Assembly (NCBI GenBank): GCA_012799115.1
Contig: JAAZLY010000116.1
Coordinates: 1-19,654 of the forward strand
DNA length: 19,654 bases
Direction of reading: 5' to 3'
Source of the DNA: Bacillota bacterium
GTDB taxonomy: Bacteria > Bacillota > Limnochordia > Darwinibacteriales > Darwinibacteriaceae
Part shown: piece by piece, positions 14,598 to 19,654 of the stretch
Layout: every line of letters starts with the position of its first letter
Numbering within the stretch: the first letter of the stretch is position 1
The notes under the pieces: generated by a model
Database searches by the model: none
The model's input: the letters and a program-made list of their open reading frames with translations, nothing else
Told to the model about the DNA's origin: nothing
Made by a program: the position numbers and the translations under genes

Positions 14598-15619
14598 GAA
14601 TTGTGTCCAAGCGGATTTGGTGGGGACTTGTTCTCCTAGGTGTTCTTGCTTTTCTTTATCGGGTCAGGATTGTACTGACCCCTTTCTTATTCGCGATTCT
14701 AGTGGCCTACATCATCTACCCCGTGGTGGTGGCCGTGGAGAAGAGAGGTTCATCTCGAATCGCCGCAATCCTGATTGTTTATGCCATTTTTGGAGTGCTG
14801 GTGGGGCTCTCTTTTTGGGTCGTTATGCCCAGCCTCCTAAAAGATCTAGAGGAGATCGCTCGCCAACTACCCCAGCAGGCTTCGCAACTGGAGGACTTGG
14901 GCAAGGATGCCCTTAGTTTCTTTAGGAGAATTCAGTTGCCTGCAACGATTCGCGATGGTGTGGCTATTTTACTCGAACGCGTTCAGGTAGTCGTAGAGGC
15001 GTTAGCAGGTAGACTGATGCAGATGTTAATGGCAGCCTTTACACACATAATTTCCCTCCTGATTTCTCCAGTCCTAGCTTTTTATTTCCTCCGGGATCAT
15101 CAAGCGATGCGAGAGAGTGCTTTGCGATATATCCCAGCCCAACACCGCGGTGATGCTCTCTACATACTGCAGGAAATCAACTCTGCCCTCAATGGATTTT
15201 TTCGGGGGCAGATTTTGGTCTGCCTTTTTGTAGGTCTCTTCGTCTATGGAGGCTTGGCCATTCTTGGCATACCCTATGCTCTTTTCATTGGCTTCCTCGC
15301 AGGCCTCTTTGACATCATCCCCTACTTTGGCCCCGTCTTGGGTTTTGTCCCCGCTGCCACACTGGCACTCTCCAAGTCTCCACTCACTGTACTCTGGGTC
15401 ATGGCCCTGTTTGTCGCCGCTAATCAAATCGAAAACGCCATCATTTCTCCTAAGCTGATTGGAGATCGAGTGGGCTTACATCCATTGGTCGTCATTTTCG
15501 CAGTCTTGGTAGGGGCGGAAGTCATGGGTATCATCGGGATGCTCTTGGCGATTCCTGTTGCCTCCATAATACGAGTTGTTTTGGCCTTTGCCTTCCTGCG
15601 AAGACCCTATGAAAAGTAG
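14594..15619 (+). CDS. AI-2E family transporter (YrrI-like permease)
   Basis: A 341-aa polytopic membrane protein of the AI-2 exporter superfamily, whose characterised members export autoinducer-2 or exchange Na+/H+. Hydrophobic segments lie at about 9-22, 29-47, 57-78, 148-166, 208-238, 243-260, 264-276 and 297-336. A long soluble helical part is at about 80-145. The family signature is in DIIPYFGPVLGFVPA (240-254), NAIISPKLIG (281-290) and GLHPLVVIFAVLVG (294-307). The B. subtilis counterpart yrrI also lies beside alaS. The start is TTG 14594, overlapping the previous stop; GTG 14603 with GGATGG upstream is an alternative. The transported substrate here is not known. Confidence 0.92.
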   Translation: MRIVSKRIWWGLVLLGVLAFLYRVRIVLTPFLFAILVAYIIYPVVVAVEKRGSSRIAAILIVYAIFGVLVGLSFWVVMPSLLKDLEEIARQLPQQASQLEDLGKDALSFFRRIQLPATIRDGVAILLERVQVVVEALAGRLMQMLMAAFTHIISLLISPVLAFYFLRDHQAMRESALRYIPAQHRGDALYILQEINSALNGFFRGQILVCLFVGLFVYGGLAILGIPYALFIGFLAGLFDIIPYFGPVLGFVPAATLALSKSPLTVLWVMALFVAANQIENAIISPKLIGDRVGLHPLVVIFAVLVGAEVMGIIGMLLAIPVASIIRVVLAFAFLRRPYEK

Positions 15620-15651
15620 CCTATCTAAGCTTCAGTATCAGGGCGTCTTAG

Positions 15652-15680
15652 TTGACAAGGTTCGGTCACTTCGGTAATAT
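15652..15680 (+). promoter_or_regulatory. Sigma-A promoter of alaS-ireB
   Basis: TTGACA (15652-15657), a 17-bp spacer and TAATAT (15675-15680). The predicted transcript starts near 15687 and has a leader of about 60 nt before alaS. Confidence 0.82.
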
Positions 15681-15689
15681 TGAGGTAAT

Positions 15690-15749
15690 CAGGGACATGC
15701 TGTTCCCTGCGTAGAAATGGGGGGAACCCGCGCTAGCGGTATGTTATGA
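15690..15749 (+). promoter_or_regulatory. alaS leader with hairpin and overlapping mini-ORF
   Basis: The leader holds a CAGGGA/TCCCTG hairpin (15690-15695 with 15704-15709). A ten-codon open frame runs from ATG 15717 to TGA 15747-15749, encoding MGGTRASGML. Its stop overlaps the alaS ATG (15746-15748) as ATGA. The 20 bases before alaS contain no Shine-Dalgarno-like purine run, so coupling through the mini-ORF is possible. The mini-ORF itself has only a weak ribosome site. Confidence 0.35.
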
Positions 15750-18400
15750 ATAAGGATACAATCACCGTTGACCAGATACGTTCCATGTTTTTGGAATTTT
15801 TTCAAAGTAAAGATCATCGCGTCTTGCCAAGTGCGTCACTGATTCCCCATGGGGATCCCACCTTATTACTGACGGTGGCGGGCATGGTGCCATTCAAACG
15901 GTACTTCTTGGGTCTCGAAAAACCCGTTCATACCAGATTAGCCACAAGCCAGAAGTGCATTCGCACAGGCGATATCGACAATGTGGGGAAGACCGATCGC
16001 CACGGTACCTTTTTTGAGATGCTCGGGAACTTCTCCTTTGGCGACTACTTTAAGAAGGAAGTTATCCCTTGGAGCTGGGAGTTCGTTGTAGAACACTTGA
16101 AACTACCGCCTGAACGGCTGTGGGTCTCGATTTATCTTGATGACGATGAGGCCTTTGAGATTTGGAATAAGGATGTGGGTGTCCCTGCCGAGCGTATTGT
16201 TCGCTTGGGTAAGGACGACAACTTCTGGGAGACTGGATCGGGACCGTGCGGACCCTGCTCCGAGATTCATATAGACCGGGGCCGGGAGTTCGGTTGTGAT
16301 GATCCAAACTGCAAGCCTGGGTGTGATTGCGATCGCTTTTTTGAGTTCTGGAACCTGGTCTTTATCCAGTTCCAGCAGGAGGGAGATACATACACTCCTT
16401 TAGAGAAAAAGAGTATTGACACCGGCATGGGCTTAGAGCGTGTGGCAGCCCTCTTACAGGGAAAAACCAGTATCTTTGAAGTGGACAATCTCAAGCCTGT
16501 CATCGATGGTGTGGGAACAATAGCAAACGTGGTCTATGGCGATGATGCAAAGGCCGATGTCTCCCTTCGGGTGATCGCGGATCATGTCCGTGCCGTTACC
16601 TTCTTGATTGCTGATGGAGTGCTACCGAGCAACGAGGGACGGGGCTATGTACTGCGTAGGTTGTTACGCCGTGCGGTTCGTCACGGACGTTTGCTTGCGA
16701 TCCGTGATCCGTTTTTGAACAAAGTGGTTGCTTGGGTTGTAGAACAGATGAAGGGCGCTTATCCTGAACTTGTGGAGCGGGAAGAGTACATCTACAAGGT
16801 GGTTGGACTTGAGGAAGAGAGATTCAGCGCAACCCTTGAGCAGGGCATGAAACTGCTACAGGATTTGGTCGTTAAGGCGAAGGCCGCAGGAATCAGTGAA
16901 ATTGGCGGTCAAGACGTCTTTCAACTCTATGATACCTTTGGATTTCCCATTGATCTAACGCGTGAGATTTTGGCGGAGGATGGCCTGACTGTTGACGAAC
17001 AAGGATTCCGTATGGCTATGGAAGCTCAAAGGGAAAGGGCTAGGAAATCTCGTACAGCCCACGGTTATCTAGACAGCAATCTAGCCGTGTATCAGGAACT
17101 GGCTGGAGCTGTGACAACTGAGTTTGTCGGTTATGACCAAAGTGAAGTGAATACGACGATTGTCGGCATCATCGAAGATGGCCATGGAGTGGACAAGGCT
17201 GATCAGGGCCACCAGGTTGCTGTGATTTTGGAGACGACTCCTTTCTATGCTGAAGGTGGTGGCCAGGTTGCCGATGAGGGCGTCATTGAGACAGAGACAG
17301 GTAGAGTAAAGATCACCGACGTTCGCCGGCCAGTTCAAGGCCTCATTAGTCATCTAGGAGTTGTGGAAGAAGGCTACATTGCCCAGGCGAGTGCTGCTAA
17401 GGCGGTTATTGGAACAGCTCACCGCCAGGAGACAGCGCGTCATCATACCGCAACCCATCTCTTGCATCGAGCCTTGAAAGACACTCTAGGAGATCATGTG
17501 AATCAGGCCGGTTCGTATGTAGGACCAAATCGCCTGCGTTTTGACTTCACGCATTTCCAGGCAGTGAGTGCAGACGAGCTCAGAAACATTGAAGATATGG
17601 TGAATCGGGAGATCTTGAAGAACGCACCTGTAGTTCCCACTATTACGGACCTGGAAAACGCCAAACGACAGGGGGCAATGGCCTTGTTTGGTGAAAAGTA
17701 CGAAGACGAGGTACGTATGGTACAAGTTGGGGAACATTCGCTAGAGCTTTGCGGAGGCACACATGTGAGTTCCACCGGGGAGATCGGGCTTTTTAGGATC
17801 CTCTCTGAAGGCAGCGTAGCAGCTGGTGTTCGAAGAATAGAGGCTATTGTAGGCGCTGAAGCACTGGCGCACGCCCGGAGACAAGACTTGATCCTTGCAG
17901 AACTCCAGGCCAAGCTGCAGGTTGCCGCCGACGAGTTGCCTGAACAGGTGGAGAAGCTCCTCGAGACCAATCGCAAACTAGAGAAGGATATGGCAACTGT
18001 CAAACAACAGAACGTACTAGGAGCGTTAGACTCCTTGATTTCTGGCGCTCAGAAGATTGGCGATGCCTTCGTCGTTGTCGCCGAGGTCCAGGCTGAACAG
18101 GCCGAGGATCTAAGGACCCTGGGGGATCGGATCAGGGATCGTCTCAATCCCGTGGCTATTTTGCTTGGCGCAAAGAGCGACGATAAGGTACTCTTGCTTT
18201 CTATGGTTTCTAAGTCCTTAACGGAGAAAGGGCTCCATGCTGGTAACGCTGTGAAGCAGGCAGCCCAGATTTGTGGTGGAGGAGGCGGTGGCAGACCTGA
18301 TATGGCGCAAGCTGGAGGTCGCTTACCCGAGAAACTCCAGGAAGCATTGGACAAGGGTGTGGAGTTCTTTAGGACGCAGTTGGAGGGAATCAATCCTTAG
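15746..18400 (+). CDS. alaS: Alanine--tRNA ligase
   Basis: Class II synthetase that charges tRNAAla and edits Ser- and Gly-tRNAAla. The 884-aa product has the normal full layout. The catalytic core starts RSMFLEFFQSKDHRVLPS and continues through KCIRTGDIDNVGKTDRHGTF and FFEMLGNFSFGDYFK, and class II motif 3 GMGLERVA is present. The editing domain carries zinc ligands H567 and H571 (HTATH), then C669 and H673 in CGGTH. A coiled-coil linker near 715-755 leads to the C-Ala domain with CGGGGGGRPDMAQAGG (from 843). The start is ATG 15746 by homology of the N-terminus, although no good ribosome site precedes it. It has its own promoter, and ireB follows 45 bp downstream. Confidence 0.97.
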   Translation: MNKDTITVDQIRSMFLEFFQSKDHRVLPSASLIPHGDPTLLLTVAGMVPFKRYFLGLEKPVHTRLATSQKCIRTGDIDNVGKTDRHGTFFEMLGNFSFGDYFKKEVIPWSWEFVVEHLKLPPERLWVSIYLDDDEAFEIWNKDVGVPAERIVRLGKDDNFWETGSGPCGPCSEIHIDRGREFGCDDPNCKPGCDCDRFFEFWNLVFIQFQQEGDTYTPLEKKSIDTGMGLERVAALLQGKTSIFEVDNLKPVIDGVGTIANVVYGDDAKADVSLRVIADHVRAVTFLIADGVLPSNEGRGYVLRRLLRRAVRHGRLLAIRDPFLNKVVAWVVEQMKGAYPELVEREEYIYKVVGLEEERFSATLEQGMKLLQDLVVKAKAAGISEIGGQDVFQLYDTFGFPIDLTREILAEDGLTVDEQGFRMAMEAQRERARKSRTAHGYLDSNLAVYQELAGAVTTEFVGYDQSEVNTTIVGIIEDGHGVDKADQGHQVAVILETTPFYAEGGGQVADEGVIETETGRVKITDVRRPVQGLISHLGVVEEGYIAQASAAKAVIGTAHRQETARHHTATHLLHRALKDTLGDHVNQAGSYVGPNRLRFDFTHFQAVSADELRNIEDMVNREILKNAPVVPTITDLENAKRQGAMALFGEKYEDEVRMVQVGEHSLELCGGTHVSSTGEIGLFRILSEGSVAAGVRRIEAIVGAEALAHARRQDLILAELQAKLQVAADELPEQVEKLLETNRKLEKDMATVKQQNVLGALDSLISGAQKIGDAFVVVAEVQAEQAEDLRTLGDRIRDRLNPVAILLGAKSDDKVLLLSMVSKSLTEKGLHAGNAVKQAAQICGGGGGGRPDMAQAGGRLPEKLQEALDKGVEFFRTQLEGINP

Positions 18401-18445
18401 TTAGAGAATAGAATTTAGGAGGAAGCTGCAACGAGGAGGGACACC

Positions 18446-18712
18446 ATGAGTGATGCACACGACAAGACGACAATGTTCAGTTACCAGGCCTTTGAGGATA
18501 AACCGGAGGTGGTCAAGACTGTCTTGAAGAACGTGTATGAAGCATTGCAGGATAAAGGTTACAATCCCTTTGGACAAATTGTTGGCTATCTAATTTCTGG
18601 TGATCCTACATTCATTACAAGTCATAAGAATGCACGCTCTCTGATCTTACAAATCGAGAGGGATGTTATCCTCGAAGAGCTAGTGACACATTATCTGAAA
18701 CAAGTGGAGTAA
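18446..18712 (+). CDS. ireB: IreB family regulatory phosphoprotein (UPF0297, YrzL)
   Basis: An 88-aa cytosolic protein of the IreB/YrzL family. In Enterococcus faecalis, IreB is phosphorylated on N-terminal threonines by the PASTA-domain kinase IreK and affects cephalosporin resistance. The N-terminal part has adjacent threonines (T8, T9) before MFSYQAFEDKPEVV, in a place that fits the known phosphosite region. The core VYEALQDKGYNPFGQIVGYL, SGDPTFITSHKNAR and ERDVILEELV is highly typical. ATG 18446 has AGGAGGG at 18434-18440. It lies directly after alaS as in most Firmicutes, but the usual next genes ruvX (yrrK) and yrzB are absent here. Confidence 0.96.
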   Translation: MSDAHDKTTMFSYQAFEDKPEVVKTVLKNVYEALQDKGYNPFGQIVGYLISGDPTFITSHKNARSLILQIERDVILEELVTHYLKQVE

Positions 18713-18727
18713 GGGAGTTAGGAACGT

Positions 18728-19564
18728 ATGATACGAGTGAGTTCGGATAGCACTTGTGATCTTTCACCAGAGATTGTGGAGCGATTCCGCGTCGCAATCG
18801 CTCCTCTGAGTATTACTGTGGGGGACCAAGTGTTTAGGGACGGTGTGGATATTCGCCCTGATGACATTTTTCGTTATGTTGAGCAAGGGAGCACCTGTGC
18901 AACTGGTGCAGTGAATGTATATGAGTACCAGAAACACTTCCAAAAACTGACAGAAAATGGAGATCAAGTGATTCACATTAGCCTAGGCTCCAACTTTTCT
19001 TCTTGTTATGATCACGCGGTTCTAGCAGACCGTGACTTCACCGGTGTGGAGGTTGTTGACTCCAGAAATCTTTCAACGGGAAGTGGGCATCTCGTCTATG
19101 AAGCGGGTTTATTGGCTGATGAGGAGATGGAATTAGCGGATATCAAGGCTAGGCTCGAAGTAGTTCGGACGAAAATTGATGCTAGCTTTATGATTGATCA
19201 ACTCGACTATCTTGCGAGAGGCGGTCGCTGTTCCTCGATTACTGCCCAGGGCGCTCGGATCCTTCGACTCAAGCCTTCCATTGAAGTACGTGATGGGGCC
19301 ATGATTGTGGGGCGCAAATATCGAGGAACATTTGAGAAGGCCTTGCGGCTCTACGTCTTAGATCGCCTGCATGATCCTGCTTCTTTCGACCCAAGTCGCG
19401 TCTTCGTGACCGCGGCGGGCTGCGATCCTAGTGTAGTGGCCATGGTCAAGTCTCTTGTGGAAGAACATGCCAATTTTGCAGAGATTATTATTACAGAAGC
19501 CGGTTGCACGATTTCCAACCACTGCGGTCCGAATACCCTCGGTGTTTTGTTCAAGCGGCTTTAG
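18728..19564 (+). CDS. DegV family protein (FakB-like fatty-acid-binding protein)
   Basis: A 278-aa cytosolic protein of the DegV/FakB family. Characterised members hold a fatty acid and present it to the FakA kinase for acyl-phosphate formation. The first lobe has VSSDSTCDLSPEIV and the PLSITVGDQVFRDGVDI stretch (26-42). A TGAVN at 59-63 stands where many members have TSQP. HISLGSNFSSCYDHA (83-97), the YLARGGRCS motif (161-169) and the C-terminal SNHCGPNTLGVLF (263-275) follow. No fakA is in the window, so the ligand and partner are unknown. ATG 18728 has AGGA upstream and the gene begins 15 bp after ireB; cotranscription with alaS-ireB is likely. Family identity is secure, function only inferred. 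Confidence 0.93.
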   Translation: MIRVSSDSTCDLSPEIVERFRVAIAPLSITVGDQVFRDGVDIRPDDIFRYVEQGSTCATGAVNVYEYQKHFQKLTENGDQVIHISLGSNFSSCYDHAVLADRDFTGVEVVDSRNLSTGSGHLVYEAGLLADEEMELADIKARLEVVRTKIDASFMIDQLDYLARGGRCSSITAQGARILRLKPSIEVRDGAMIVGRKYRGTFEKALRLYVLDRLHDPASFDPSRVFVTAAGCDPSVVAMVKSLVEEHANFAEIIITEAGCTISNHCGPNTLGVLFKRL

Positions 19565-19576
19565 AGGGAGATAGAG

Positions 19577-19654
19577 TTGGAGTACAGAGAACTTGGTCAA
19601 ACAGGCCTTACAGTCTCCAGACTATGTTTTGGCGCTTTAACTATAGGGCCCCTA
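19577..19654 (+). CDS. Aldo/keto reductase, N-terminal end (partial)
   Basis: The first 26 codons are inside the window; the frame runs off the right edge. The peptide MEYRELGQTGLTVSRLCFGA is the classical start of the bacterial aldo/keto reductase family, NADPH-dependent TIM-barrel oxidoreductases. The start is TTG 19577 with GAGGGAG at 19564-19570 six nt upstream. It begins 12 bp after degV, so it probably continues that transcript. Substrate and any C-terminal ferredoxin-like domain cannot be judged from this fragment. Confidence 0.85.
   Translation, partial: MEYRELGQTGLTVSRLCFGALTIGPL

Noticed and set aside
15711..15740. T-box riboswitch signature before alaS (GGGGGGAACCCGCG resembles AGGGTGGAACCGCG)
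   Set aside because: The core UGG needed to pair with the tRNA acceptor end is GGG here, there is an extra C, and the leader of about 60 nt has no room for a specifier-bearing stem I. Chance similarity is more likely.

Overview
This is a 19.65-kb stretch of a Bacillota (Firmicutes) chromosome. The evidence is the gene order apt-rel-dtd-MBL-hemZ-hisS-aspS-(6S RNA)-tcdA-rarA-iscR-iscS-iscU-AI-2E-alaS-ireB, which is the conserved housekeeping neighbourhood of Clostridia and Bacilli. Strong AGGAGG-type ribosome binding sites, sigma-A promoters and intrinsic terminators also fit. Base composition is moderate, near 50% GC by eye, and TTG/GTG starts are frequent. Radical-SAM hemZ and the IscR-type regulator suggest an anaerobic or clostridial-type lineage. 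I cannot name a genus.

Layout. Positions 1-4870 hold a rightward operon: the apt tail, bifunctional Rel, D-aminoacyl-tRNA deacylase, a metallo-beta-lactamase-fold hydrolase and HemZ. Positions 4921-6503 hold a gene with its own near-consensus promoter. It encodes a membrane-anchored parvulin (PpiC) foldase with an unusual C-terminal TPR and acidic tail, and it ends at a terminator. Positions 6564-9604 are hisS-aspS, overlapping by ATGA. A small holin-like membrane protein gene lies on the minus strand (9588-9869) and overlaps the aspS end. Positions 9948-10201 contain a promoter, a 6S RNA gene and its terminator, in the same aspS/yrvM(tcdA) gap that carries 6S-1 (bsrA) in Bacillus subtilis. 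Positions 10213-12219 are tcdA-rarA.

Positions 12253-14371 form an iron-sulfur unit (iscR, iscS, iscU) with a sigma-A promoter, a candidate Rrf2 operator over the transcription start and a terminator. Positions 14421-15619 are a small membrane protein and an AI-2E family permease. Positions 15652-18712 are alaS, with its own promoter and an odd leader, and ireB. Positions 18728-19564 encode a DegV lipid-binding protein. From 19577 an aldo/keto reductase runs off the edge.

The window is mostly core genome: translation quality and tRNA charging or modification (dtd, hisS, aspS, tcdA, alaS), stress signalling (rel, 6S RNA, ireB), replication repair (rarA) and Fe-S assembly. I see no mobile element, CRISPR array, rRNA or tRNA gene, and no clearly new multi-gene system. 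The less ordinary points are the PpiC-TPR fusion, the hemZ start without a normal codon, the holin-like gene beside the 6S gene, hairpins on both sides of the 6S bubble, the iscR operator candidate, and an alaS start with no Shine-Dalgarno sequence that overlaps a mini-ORF.
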